Below are positions 52,265 to 64,000 of a stretch of 64,000 nt of DNA, one piece after another. Every line of letters begins with the position of its first letter. Within the stretch, counting starts at the first letter, position 1. Below the pieces are notes generated by a model. That model saw only the letters and a list, made by a program, of their open reading frames with translations. It did no database searches and was not told where the DNA came from. This DNA is from Diprion similis (Eukaryota; Arthropoda; Insecta; Hymenoptera; Diprionidae), in NCBI RefSeq assembly GCF_021155765.1, contig NC_060112.1, positions 12,772,001 through 12,836,000 on the forward strand, written 5' to 3'. The translations under genes and the position numbers were made by a program.

Positions 52265-52379
52265 ACACACTCGCGCGTGGTGGATACGCTTACGTAGGTG
52301 GGCGATCTGTACAAATGACTGACAGTTTGAACGACACTTGTGAAACGAAAATCTAGCTTCAAGTTATATTAACATAGAT
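52265..52379. promoter_or_regulatory. Vps16B upstream region, possibly bidirectional
   Basis: 115 bp between the Vps16B start codon and the start of the minus-strand open frame. It is locally GC-richer around 52265-52305. No core promoter element can be assigned with confidence. Confidence 0.3.
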
Positions 52380-55286
52380 ATGAATTCGGCAGAAGATGAC
52401 GAAAGCCATTGGAATGCTATTGATAAACTGGTATTTAATTTCGAAGATAACGAGGTGCGTTCACCAACGTCTGTCAAACTTGATTCTGTACATAACCTAT
52501 AAACTTCGTAATAAACGTGATATTCTGTATGTTTCTCTCCAGGAGAACCAAATATTCGGTGTATCGAAAACAACAGCAATTCGCTCCCAAGCAGGAACAT
52601 CCAGCTTTGATGATGATACAGATGATTACCTAAAATCCGATAACACTCCCTCCAACCTCAAACCTCTGCTGTCTGTTATTTCTGAGAAAACATTAACCAG
52701 CAGTACGTATTACAAGTTGTTGATTTGCTTTTCCTAGGGTTATCAGTTCAAAAGCTTAATCCTTGAGTTCCAGCTTATATTCAATAAAAACTATTCCAAA
52801 AATGTTGTGGGTATTCGCACTACAAAGTGTACCTATTTTTGTGTCATGTTCAGATACTCTGAATGTTTGTGTGTCCAAAATTTTCGTTTGATCTTAGAAT
52901 AAATTTAGTATTCGTTTTACTATATGTAGAATTTTAATACAGAATTTTCTTAATGTGTTGCTATCTGAACACAAGAAGGTGCAGAAATATGTTGCCTACG
53001 TTTGTTACCTTCAGAAATTTATAGAATACACTTTGAACTTTATCGGGGCACAAGACATTTTGACATGATCTGTGCACAACTCGCATATGATCACTTAAAG
53101 TGGTTACTAGCCAGCAATGTGTCTGAAATGATCCATGTAGGTTCACTTTATACTGTGAGTAGACACAACTAAATAACATACGAGCTTACGAAGTAAAAAA
53201 GGATTGACTGTATGAATCATAAAAAGTGGTGAATTCAGGTATCAATTACATTATGATACAGTGTATCGTTATTAATTTCAATTGCCCAATTTCATGTATA
53301 TTGTATTATTACAGTTTTGAAAGCTGAGAACTTGCATAATGTTCATGAAGAAAATCCTCTTGTGCAACCAGACATAACTCTGAGACGAATATTGCTAGGG
53401 CAGCCATTTATGTTAGAGCAATATAAATCGCTTGCAAGTAAAACAGAGTTACTTGACTCAGCCATTGCCTCTGGTGATGGAAAGGCCATTTTGATTGTTC
53501 GTATAGTAGAAAAAAAATTAATTCTTATTTTAATTGTTTGATATAATAAAACTGAATGTGTAGAGTATGTTTGTCCACAGGTGATAATATTCATTGCAAA
53601 AACTCTGAAACAGTCTTTGATCCAGCGGCTACTTATCGAGAGAATTGAAGCAGTTAACATATATGTTCGTTATCTTGCCACAACCTTGCGCACCAATGAG
53701 CTCACCGATCTTTTGACGTAAGTTCTGAATTTCAATCTGTAAGTCGAGATTTTTATGTGTAATATATGTGTGGTAGTTTTTAGAATGTGTTATACAATAT
53801 CATAGTATCTAATTCGAAAGCAGATTACTTGTTATTTTTCAGAATGTTGGGGCATTCCAAAGATGCTGCTGTGAGTACCAAACAATAAGTAACATGTTAT
53901 TATTATATAAGACATTGAGAAGTTTTTATAAATTTTGTAGTTTTTTAGATGACAAATTTACAAATTGATTTAAAAAATACACCCAACATCAAAAGACTAT
54001 TACAAAAACTACAGACGTGCTGTAGAATGCATTTTACTGCATTGCCAGATTGTCGGGAAGGATTTTATGTACAAAATTATATTAAGCTTCTTGGTAAGTA
54101 ATGGCAACTTGCAATTTTGTGGTAATTAGAAGAGACACGAAGGCTTTCACATTTTAAGAACTCCACTTTTCCCTCTACAGAGTGGCAAGTAGCAGTAAAG
54201 GCTACAGAACTCAGCGAACCACTTGGTATTTATTCATCTGTATTGGATTGTCTGCAGTATGCTTGCCAGCATCATTGGGATGATTCGGAAGGTTCTCTTG
54301 TGTCACCAACAAATCTTTCTAGGCAACATGACGTCTCGCCGAGACAATACCAAAGTGTAGCTCTGACCACTAGAGCATCCATGCAAGCTTGGGATGACAT
54401 TGAATCTATAGTCTTAACTAAGGTAATTTTCACTGCCAGTTTGTGAAAATTTCATCTATACTACCTGAGTTAGATATTCGATACCATGGTTTTTTTTTAT
54501 ATCAATTGCCTTTTGCTTTAATATTAAAATTTCTTTCTACGTTGGTTTTGAAGTAGTAATTGCCTTATTTGTAAATCGGAGTTTCATTAAATATATTCTC
54601 AGGGTTGGCTTGGGAGCAAAAAGTTACAGACGAGTCTAGCGATAGAAGATATTTTGAAAATTCTTCATGAAAATCAGGCTCCATCTTCTCTGCTTGCCAA
54701 ATTTCTGGGTTATGTAGACGATTTGGACAGAAGAATCAGTTTAGCGAAAAAACTTCAATGTCATCGAGCCGTTATAGATGTGAGTATGCTCATGTAAAAT
54801 CAGTTCAAATGCAGTTTTCAGTTGTAATGGTTTTAATACACAATACGAAGATATTATCTCGAACAAGTGCAACCGATTAGGCAGTAATAGTGAAAAGCCT
54901 GTGGTAAATACTAATATCAGTAATCAAAAGTTATAATTGACTTACAACAAAAGTTATAATTGACTTACAAGAAAGGTGTCCTAGGTTGATCTCTCACTTA
55001 TTTTTTAGTCTACTATAACACATTACAAAAGAAATCCATTCGGAACGATCAACCTGGGATACCTACCTTGTCAGTAAAACTTCAATGATGATTATTGATG
55101 TACAATTGTATACTTTTTTACAATATTATTTTATACCCATACATATCATTTTTTTTTTAGATATTCATTTTACAAAGAGATCGTGTGGCTTTGAGTGAGT
55201 ACAAATCCAGCCTTCACTCACAGTCAGAGCAGTACTTTTATGCTGAAAATGCGTTACGTGTCTCGACTGTGAAATGGAAAAATTAA
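52380..55286 (+). CDS. Vps16B: VIPAS39 / SPE-39 / Vps16B trafficking protein
   Basis: Partner of the SM protein VPS33B in the CHEVI complex, needed for endosomal and lysosome-related organelle maturation (fly Vps16B/full-of-bacteria in phagosome clearance). Exons 52380-52454, 52543-52702, 53315-53496, 53581-53717, 53843-53870, 53949-54093, 54181-54422, 54603-54779 and 55161-55286 give 423 aa (human 493). The acidic N-terminus is followed by the Vps16 C-terminal-like region: LASKTELLDSAIASGDGKAIL; VIIFIAKTLKQSL; a central HHWDDSEGSLVSPTNL segment; TTRASMQAWDDIESI; GWLGSKK; KLQCHRAVID; and the family ending VKWKN. Exon 5 is a 28-bp microexon. The exon 3 donor is GTTCGT, weak, but the alternatives break the frame and it preserves the exact spacing of the human protein. 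Confidence 0.93.
54926..55074. repeat. Tandem 23-bp duplication and 28-bp inverted repeat in Vps16B intron 8
   Basis: A 22-base unit starting AAAAGTTATAATTGACTTAC is present at 54926-54947 and 54949-54970. Overlapping the end of this, 54964-54991 pairs imperfectly with 55047-55074; the core GGTGTCCTAGGTTGATC pairs with GATCAACCTGGGATACC. It could be a degenerate MITE. Confidence 0.75.
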
Positions 55287-55733
55287 TTTACCATAGCGGT
55301 TAACTATATGTATGTATATTCAATTATTAAATTAAATTAAATATTTACCACAAGCATAATACTCAATACACGTATGTTTATATTATTAATTCTATTCGAT
55401 TTTTGCCTTTGACATTCTAAAGCCTTAGATCTATATTGTTCCTTCTGTTACACTAGGATTAATGCTATTGTCATTATCGTACTGAAGCTCAAGCCTAAGA
55501 GACTGACATAGATGTATTGTCTGCTCAGTTAATAACTAATGAACACAGATACGTGAATTAGATTGATAATGGGATATGAAATCGTACAATTTGGACTTGC
55601 CATTCAGGTCGCCAAGCAGTTGACATGAATGCAGGCTGTTATTGATAGTTATATTATTTATTCAGGAGCTCCAACCGCCTAATCATCAGTTTTAATCCTG
55701 CTTTTGAACAGTTCACAAATTTACTAGTTAATA
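55287..55733. other. Vps16B-to-receptor gap
   Basis: 447 bp of AT-rich sequence between two plus-strand genes, holding the Vps16B 3' untranslated region and the receptor's upstream region. Nothing else seen. Confidence 0.5.
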
Positions 55734-58696
55734 ATGTTTGCGGTTTCTTGTAGTTGTATATTATTTTTGCTAATAAGGCTCAGTACAGCTGATCATATGA
55801 TGCAATTGGTTATCAATGCGTTTTCTGAATACAATTCAGTTCACTGCCACATTTTACTATTTTCGAGTTCTGGTATATTCTATGAGCAAAGAGCATTGGT
55901 CGATTTTTATAGAGCTGCTATACTGAATAATTATACACCAACAGTCATGGAGAATATAATTGACGAAACTGGAAAAAACAATACCTTCTACAGCCGAAAC
56001 CAATGCGTTAGACCGCTCAGATCATTTATTATGGGTAATGTTAGTAACATCGCCAAGTATATGGTAAGACAAATAATATTTGATATAATTTGTGTGCTTT
56101 AATTTTTTTTTTAAATCTCGAATATTGATCAATGATGCTAATATTACTTAAAATCTTTAGTATTTAGCCAAACTTTGAAGGTTTATACGAAAAATTGATA
56201 AAATTTTCTTAGGTAATAGCAGAAAGGAGTAAAAATACATTAAAAGATATATGGTTATTGTTTGTAAAAGACAGTTATGAACAAGAACTGATAATCAGTC
56301 AAGTAGAACTTTCGATAAGAAGCGAAGTATACATAGCTAGACGAACAGTTGATGGATATGAATTTTGGGAAATTTATCAAACTGCTAAGAAAGAGTCAAT
56401 TCGTGCAATCTATTATGGTAATTGGACCATCGATGCAGGTTTATCTGTAACGGAATTGAGCGTATTGGAGCGACGAAATAATTTCAGAGGAGCTGTTCTT
56501 CGTGCTATTATGTTTGAAACGGTAGTTGCAATGTCAATACTGGCCTCTAGTATCACCTATTGTGTACCAATAAAAAGAGATTTGCAAATGAATTTCAGGA
56601 CAGATATACTAAAACTAAGGAAAGTCTTCAAACAAGATTAATGAAATGTGTTTGGAATTTGCTCGAAGAGAAGTTAAACTTTACGTGAGTAACATCAGAT
56701 CCAAAGATCTAGTGCAGCTATACACAAGTTCGTGCTCATGTTTCACATGTTTGCTCATGTTTCTACAGGACAAAACCTGTGGTCTTGTTAGATAGTTATT
56801 CGGAACATCAAGTTCACAATAATAACTGGAACGACATAATTTTTGGATTATTAGCTAAGAATAAAGCAGACGTATCCATGGTAGCCCCCTCGGCAGAGTC
56901 CTTTAGCCCACATATTATAGATCAGAGTGGCCTCCTTGACAAAACTGAGTATGTTTGTGATTGAGGCATGAGTGTATCATAAACTCCTGTATTTATTAGA
57001 TACAGTCACTAGTCGAATTTAATAAATAAACTCATTTAATTAAAGGTATAGAATATTTATAAAAAAATACGAAGTTGGTCTGGACTCATGGTTTCATTTT
57101 TTCGATCCATTGAGACCAAATGTATGGTACGTGACAGTTTTAATGACTGTTATGTTGTCGGTGATGATACTATTGATGAATCGTATTGCCTGCAAAGTTG
57201 GCCTTATTAAATCTCGGTATTATTATTCAGATGTGTGTATTGCACTACACCGCATGTTATGCTTACAAGGTGCGTATCTTATATAGTTTTACATAAAATC
57301 AATCAGGTAATCAACACTTTATTACTACTTTCATTACCGTTATGCATTCTATTACGACTAGATGTTATAATGTTCTCTTTGTTATATGCAGGAGGAGATA
57401 TACAACAAGAACTGTCTTCCATGAGTCTGCTATTTGTGTTTATAAATTTTTGGACATACTTAATTCAAATCATGTATTCCGCTGCTTTGGCTTCGAGCAT
57501 GGCTATCAAACACTACGAAGTTCCATTTCACTCATTGAAAGAACTTCTGGCAGATGGCAATTACGAATTCGGTGTTCATCGATACAGCACAGAATACGCT
57601 CTTTTTTACGTAAATAAAAATTTTGTTCTATTTTATTAAAAAATAAGTTATTTATTTTTTTACGTTTTTTAAATTTAGTTTATTCTATTCAAGAGTATTG
57701 ATTACAGAGAACGAATGATACGTTTCTTATGAAATTGAATACAGCTGTGATGGAGCAAAATGTGTCTAAGCTACCAACAACATATTTAGAAGGACTGAAA
57801 CGAGTTTGTTCTGAAAACAAATATGCTTTTATGGCTGGCAAACTGCATGTTTTTGAATTACAATCTCAATTACCTTGCGAGCTTCACTACTTAACAGATG
57901 AAGAATATACAGTGAATAGTGCCTATGCTATGTCTAAACATAATGAGTATTTGCCCCTCATCAATGGATGGTAAGATAAAACAGAGTGTATGAGGCGGTT
58001 CCATCTCAGTTGGATACTTTTTCTGAGCATAAGTTTTTCATTAAAGCGTGATTCTAAAATTTCTGCCAATTAAAGGGTAAAACATTTGCATTCCCAAATT
58101 ACCTTTGAAAATATTCTTCAAACAACAAGAAGCAAAGATGGAAATTCAAAGATTGATCCACACGCACAGAAGTTTTCACCTTTTTCAAAATTGTCGCAAG
58201 ATAAATATCTACTAAATCATTCTACTACTGGGTAAATGACTAAACCACTAGAAATTGTTTTCTTCTCAGTTAAGAACCAAAATTTCATACGCTTTAAAAT
58301 GACAGTCTCATTTACCGAAAAGTGATCCGGATGAGCTAGACCCCCTAATGCAGTATGACTATGACTGCCTATGAGAGATTCATATTGCTACAAAAGCATC
58401 AGGAATTTGTTGAATATGCACGATAGTGACACACTAAATAATTTTTCCGCAGGTTGTGCAAATTAAAGGAAGCTGGGTTGATAAGCAAAATTAATAGCGA
58501 CGTGCTAGGGCTTAGACAACATTTCTCGGATGATTCGCGGACTTTTAAAAGCAGAGAACTTCAAGATACAATCATTTTACAACTTCTGTTTATTGTAGGT
58601 ATTATACTATCGATTGTGACACTTTGTGCCGAAAGAACATATAACAGGATGAGAAGAAATGGTCTAAAAGCAAGAACTACTTCTGTTCACAGTTAG
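55734..58696 (+). CDS. Divergent ionotropic receptor (chemosensory iGluR family)
   Basis: Ligand-gated cation channel subunit of the arthropod IR family, expected in dendrites of chemosensory neurons. Exons 55734-56063, 56213-56521, 56599-56684, 56769-56948, 57046-57269, 57392-57609, 57708-57970 and 58453-58696 give 617 aa. The signal peptide is about residues 1-19. A short amino-terminal domain follows, then S1, with TM1 at about 326-346 (VWYVTVLMTVMLSVMILLMN), the pore region, TM2 at about 387-410 ending in IMYSAALASSMAI (the IR version of SYTASL), S2 beginning VPFHSLKELL, and TM3 near 571-592. The glutamate-binding residues of iGluRs are not conserved, as in most IRs. The 77-bp intron at 56522-56598 is in an open frame and easily missed; without it the protein truncates. 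NFRGAVLRA and the fold suggest the antennal IR75-like group, but that is tentative. Confidence 0.88.
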
Positions 58697-59211
58697 GAAT
58701 ATGACAAGGAGTTTGACTTAATTATACTGGCATATTCATGAACAACAATCGATCTGAAATAATTGAAGGTTTTTACTCTCCAAACTGTATTGTATACAGG
58801 AAAAAAAAATTCAGTATTTCGTTCAACAAAATTTTGTCGTTGAGTATTGTATTTACTTCATAAATTTCAAACTTGAATGGTATTAAACAATGAAGCTTAA
58901 AAAATACTTGAGTCTAAAGCAAATTCTTTTTGTACTTTGTGTGAACACAAATTACTGATTCAACTCCTCCACGTATAAACAAACACAAAATATGATTGTG
59001 TAACTTCAGCCACGTTTGAGGGCTATACAAATATGATGATAAATGTTCAATATCTATAACAAATCATGTTGATAATACATGAATGTAAATGACCTTCAAT
59101 TGGAGCTTCTTATACTAACATAATTTATAGTAAAAAAAAGTAGGTATAAGGTTAATAATGACGTTTTAAAATGTTGTCTCAATTAGAACTTCTTACGGTT
59201 TACTAAATCGT
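58697..59211. other. Convergent 3' flanks of receptor and shugoshin
   Basis: 515 bp tail-to-tail gap. Untranslated 3' sequence expected from both strands; no other feature seen. Confidence 0.5.
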
Positions 59212-62200
59212 TCAGGTGTTTCTTCTGAGCTTTCTGAAAAAGATAATGTTCAGCATGAGTGTTATTCAATACAAAGAATTTTTTTTACAATGAGACTATT
59301 TTATTCATTGAACAATGGCTAAACTATTTTAAAATTGGTGTAACTTCCGGGAAATACTTAGTGGAGTTACTAATAACAGCTATAACTTACTTTCGTAAAC
59401 TTGGTTCTTTTAAATTTACTGGTGCTTTGGGTCGTCTGGACCTGCTCGCTTCACTTGTACTGTGTGTACTGCTATTGCTATCAGTAACTGCATCAGAGTT
59501 CCTACTGTCGAGCATCCTCTGATTTGTTGTGTCGCTAATGAAAAAAATGACAAATCATATTTTGACTAACTATTTCAATAATTTGAAGTAATCAAAATGA
59601 ATTTAATAAGGGGTGTTGGATGCGTGGCTGATCTTTTATATACATATATGATAATGTTGAAAGTCTAGAACAAATTCTGTTCAATACTTGAAGTTTTTGC
59701 ATAAATGTTACAAATTTTTTAAGGAGTACGTGTACATAACGATTTCATTATGAACATTTTGCAATTAGAAGATTTAGTGAGTAGGAATAAAATATGATCA
59801 ACATTTTTTTTTTTATTCAAATTTAAAACAATCATGGCCGTTCAATTACTTAATTCATCTGATGGTAACTGTTCCAAAACGTATTGATGTAGTTATCGCT
59901 GTGGGAAAAGTTTCAACTGTGAGCAGAGACATTAGATTTCAAATAGAATCTATGTACACATGACAGCTCTCGTTCTTATTTTTATTGTAAAATATACTGT
60001 AGTTATCGAACTCAGTAAACGAAAAGGGTGAGTCAATCCTACATTTAATGATTTTGTGATAAATCAATTAGAATAAATTGATATATTATCCAAACTAATT
60101 TTTTTTGGCACTTTATGGTACACATCAGGTACCGAGTACAAAAAACTACCCACATGTAAATACCTAAAATATAGTTTACGTCAAATACATTATACTCCAA
60201 GTATACCTTTGCATCAAAGAGTTCTTCTAACCGATGAATAAATCAATTTTATAATCCTCGGGATATAAGTGAAAGCAAAGTAAATATGAGATTAAATTAT
60301 ACATACAAGTCAGTGGTTTTGTCTATAACACACTCATCAGGAGTTGTTGACTTTGCTTTCATGTCGCTGTCGGTGAGCTTTTCCAGTAGAACTTTGGCAG
60401 TGCTTGGATCTTTGACAGTTTTGAGCTTTGTTGGTTTGGTCAATTTTCTTTTAAGTACCAACTCAGAGTCTGAATCACTGGATTCATTTTCGTCAAAAGT
60501 TACATTTTTGGCGAGTTTCTTTTTTTTGGTTGGACGTTTTGGTTTATGAATATTGGAGATCTCATCAATTCTCGGTAGTTGGAGACTGACATGATTCGAA
60601 AATCTGTTTTCGACATTTTCGTCATACAAGTTTGGTGGGCCATTGGGTTGTACTATTCGTTGAATTGTAGTTGTAACTTCTGGTTCTGAATCGTTAGATT
60701 CCATCGGGGGTACAACAGGACTATTTAAAACTGGTAACCGAAGATCATTGATATTAAACCTAGAAAGTTGAGGTCTTTTGGCAAACTGCAACATGATCGT
60801 ATCTTCGTCATCATCTTCATTTTCGATATAATGCTGGCGCCGATCTGTTACAAATTCGTCTGACCGATTCATTGTAACTAATTCATCTGATTGATTCGTA
60901 GTTAGATTACAAGACGGTTCACCTCTATGTTCATAGCTGTTCGATGATTCAACTACCCTGACTGGATTTAAAGCAACATTTTCAATACTTTCATTCTGAA
61001 TGTGACGATTTGCAATACTCGTAGTAATGTGATTCAGATTAGAGATCAATTTAGTTGTTGGAACATGCGCGAGTCTTTGGCGAGTATTAATGCATTCTGT
61101 AAATTCCATATCATCTTCAGAATCGTTTCCTACTCCTTTTTCTGAGTCTGATGAGTCTATTTTTCTCACAACGTGTTTTCTGCTGAAAATTTGCGCAGTA
61201 TTTTCTAAATCTGTATCGGCAATTGACGGATCAGTGGTAGAACGATTTAGTAACCAACTAGGTCCTTCCAGAGGGTCTTCCACTTCTGGTTCGATAAGTG
61301 TATCTTGAATCGTTTCTGAGCTATTTTCAGTCTGTGATTTTCGGATATTTGAAGGGGTCTGTAGTGTGTTATCGAAGCTTTTTCGTGACCCTTTGGTCTG
61401 TTGCATAGTGATATTACGATTGGATGAGCCCGCATCAATATTTTGCGATTCATTTTCTTCAGTGTTTGATAGTCGATGCAAGTCTCCGTTTCCCTGAGAG
61501 TTTCGCAACTGCAATGAAATAGATATTGTTAAATTTATAATAGGAATATGGTAAAAAATTTAATACCACTGTGCGATCAGAAAACATTACGAGTTTAATG
61601 GGTAATCAATTTTCTACATTCTAGACTTGAGTAAAGTAACGAACCGTTCTAACATTAATAGTTTGCGAATTTCTTAGCAGCTTAGAAACATCGCATAATG
61701 CAACACTGGGACTTTGTATTTGACTAATAAGCGTCTTTCCATGTTTTCTTGTACGGCCATTGGGAAGCTCCCCAGAATGTCGTCCGGACAGCCTCGTCTC
61801 CGGTCTGTCGAGTGTACCTGCCTCGTCATCTGTGAAAAGATGATTGATCAATTAAAATGTTTCACTCTGATTCTGGAGAGTGTCAAACTATTAACGTGTA
61901 TTTTGTGTTTAGGGGGACGCAGGATTATCGAACTACAGGCTACTACTGTATCCCACTCGAAAATTTGCTACTGAAACTTCTATTGATAACAATGAGTTTT
62001 TCAGTTTTCGATTTATAGCCGTTTGAAATTAAGTTATCTAGAAGCGTCTAATGGCTCAGGACATGGTCGCTGAACTGGTGTTATTAAGCAAAAAGTAGGA
62101 TTGGCCAATTTGAAACGGCTAAAACTTGCAAACCATAAAAATAAATTTCTCATAAGCGTCCAAAGTTCCTGTAGTAAATTCTTATGAAAAATGTATTGAA

Positions 62201-63560
62201 AGCTTAAGGTAGGATAATTCTAGATCATTCTGTAGGTACAAAAGCTTACCGTCAACTCCTACGAATTCTACCGGTATTCTCTCAGGTTGTCTTCGTCTAC
62301 GCTCACTTTCCTAGGATCATAAAATGTGCTTGAAAGTATTATTAACTGTTTCTGTTGATTCTAAGTGGGTGGGAAAATGGAAGAAACAACTCTAGTACAT
62401 ACATATCCAAGCCTGCTGGAATTTGTGATGGCTGCAGTATGTCTAGTCCCGCTTGTATTGATTGTGGAATGATCATGATGCTCTGAAGATGCTTCTTGGA
62501 TAACACTAAGATCTAGCAAATTGTTCAGCCGTGACATATTAACTCTGCGTAAATTAATTGTAGGTTTAGTAATTGTGTGACCGCTGACCATAGGCTTGAC
62601 CACTCCTCGTGCTGGAGATTTTGTGGAAAGTCTACGAGTTGATTCTCGTCCTGGAAACAAGTGATGGTTATAGATGTTTTGTCTGACAACTGGATGTAGG
62701 AATATTTGTGTTCCATTAGTGTATTTGTGCTTCAAAGAATATATATCATTTTGCAATATATAGTTGATACTTGGTTCATGCAACACAAATTATTTATCTA
62801 CAAATTTTTTCTTATTTTCAAAGTCAAAGAATTGGTTGCAATAAACAGTTTGTTCACAATATGAAAAATTTTGTATGTTGATGGATATATAAACGTACAA
62901 CAGAAAGTACAGAAATTATTGATGTGCTTACTTGTGGAAAGAGCAGTGTTAGTTTGCAAACTAGTGTCATTTTTGCGTGAATATTGTTGGCAACACATTA
63001 TAGTCTGTGTCACATAGTTTGTCATTGTTACTAACATAGACAACATTTCCTTGGCATTGTTTTGTATATCTGTAAGCATCATCTGCAAAAGAAATAAAGA
63101 AAATTGCTATGATTATATTAATATAGTTAACTTTAATGTTGAATTAAAAATTATAAGTGCATTTGTTTGTATCTGATAACTTCGTGAGGGAGGAAAGAGG
63201 ATATGAGTTATTTTTACATCACGCTTGTTGCACGCCAATCTCAGTGTCTGCAGCTGACTGGTGAGATCAACTTTTTCAGAGAAGAGTAATTGATTTTCCT
63301 GTTTCTGAATGGATAAAGCCTTTGCTAATAACCTGTTGTTGGTCTTGAGTTTTCCACATACTAAAATTCATCACAGAACTTATGTATTATTTGTATTTAT
63401 TATATATTGCTTGGCAAATAAACCTTCAATTTATTATCCGAACATTTCATGACTTACATGGATTGAAAGATCTGATTTTAGAGTTTCCTCCAAACTTTTG
63501 GCCTCTCTTGGCCAGTACTTTACTTCTGTTGACACGGCGTTGTCTTGCAATTGATGGCAT
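59212..63560 (-). CDS. Sgo: Shugoshin (centromeric cohesion protector)
   Basis: Shields centromeric cohesin from cleavage by recruiting PP2A; the fly member is mei-S332. Minus-strand exons 63560-63458, 63360-63218, 63082-62932, 62650-62403, 62310-62250, 61829-61645, 61508-60307, 59534-59391 and 59233-59212 give 752 aa. The N-terminal coiled coil (about 35-85) reads CGKLKTNNRLLAKAL, QKQENQLLF, as in the PP2A- and dimer-forming helix of the family. The middle is long, serine-rich and unconserved. The C-terminal basic box SRSRRPKAPVNLKEPSLRKK, ending LRRNT, is the shugoshin signature that binds phospho-H2A. It is split over the last three exons, with only seven codons in the last one. Exon 7 ends at CTT|GTATGT; using the next GT would break the frame to the C-box. 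The exon 6 donor is a weak GTTCGT. Confidence 0.92.
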
Positions 63561-64000
63561 TTTGGATTATTCTGTAACGATAGCGCAAGGAAATGACTGA
63601 TCATTTGGCTCAATTTGCATTTAAAACATCAAGCTGTGATCGAGATTATTTAACTTTTAGCTTATTATGATAAAGTACAAGTATTCACAATAGATAAGTT
63701 TAGGTCACTCATATTTGAATTCGATGTTACCTAATTACATTTGAGAATTGAACTTCAGTTGCCAATAAGGGCTAATGATGTTAGGATTGCAAGGGAGCGT
63801 AATTCTGATTGAAATGATTCTAGGAGACCGATTTGACCAATGTTGGGCAAAACATAATTCAGCTTATCAACCGTGAACACTGGGATCTTAGAGCACAAGT
63901 GTAATTGCCCAGTTTTTAGACTTTTGAGTAATGCAAAATAAATTTTAATGATTTGATTATGCATGAAGAAATAGAGTTGAAATGAAAGGTAACAGACTAC
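63561..64000. other. Upstream of shugoshin, no feature seen
   Basis: Presumed promoter and 5' untranslated region of shugoshin. The minus-strand open frame at 63755-63964 has no recognisable content. Confidence 0.4.

Noticed and set aside
56522-56550. A 29-nt intron or a frameshift in the ionotropic receptor
   Set aside because: 29 nt is too short for a spliceosomal intron, and a 77-nt GT-AG intron with the same donor restores the frame without assuming an error.

Overview
This is an AT-rich, intron-bearing animal genomic window. It is most likely from an insect: the introns are small with GT-AG borders, and there is a chemosensory ionotropic receptor of the insect type. Hymenoptera is my best guess, but only an inference from general look. 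I rebuilt spliced gene models by hand. Every junction was checked for reading phase and, where possible, against the known family sequence. The exon lists are conceptual and have no transcript support.

Layout from left to right: a Crypton-like tyrosine-recombinase gene (+, 1580-3064); UTP-glucose-1-phosphate uridylyltransferase (+, 4038-7023, first exon not found); the small Tim chaperone Tim10B (+, 8438-9039); about 4 kb with no recognisable gene; arfaptin (-, 13038-14489); XRCC3 (+, 15864-17563); the pseudouridine synthase RPUSD1 (-, 17776-19191); the nucleoporin Nup358/RanBP2 (+, 20758-38257, 24 exons, 2716 aa); two tandem C19orf12-like genes (-, 39662-40258 and 42310-43249); an MCFD2-like secreted EF-hand protein with two candidate alternative last exons (+, 45293-49053); a VIPAS39/Vps16B/SPE-39 gene (+, 52380-55286); an ionotropic receptor (+, 55734-58696); and shugoshin (-, 59212-63560).

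The genes do not form one pathway. Several touch related cell biology: Nup358 and shugoshin (nuclear pore, kinetochore and centromere), arfaptin, MCFD2 and Vps16B (Golgi, ER export and endosomal traffic), and Tim10B and C19orf12 (mitochondria). Neighbouring genes are often arranged head to head (arfaptin/XRCC3, RPUSD1/Nup358) or tail to tail (XRCC3/RPUSD1, receptor/shugoshin).

The points most worth a second look are the intact-looking tyrosine recombinase with all six catalytic positions, the phase-matched alternative EF-hand exons in MCFD2, the tandem C19orf12 pair, the single SUMO/Ubc9-type repeat and missing cyclophilin domain in Nup358, a MITE nested inside another MITE at 47.2-47.9 kb, and several strong hairpins in introns. 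I saw no CRISPR array, rRNA or convincing tRNA.
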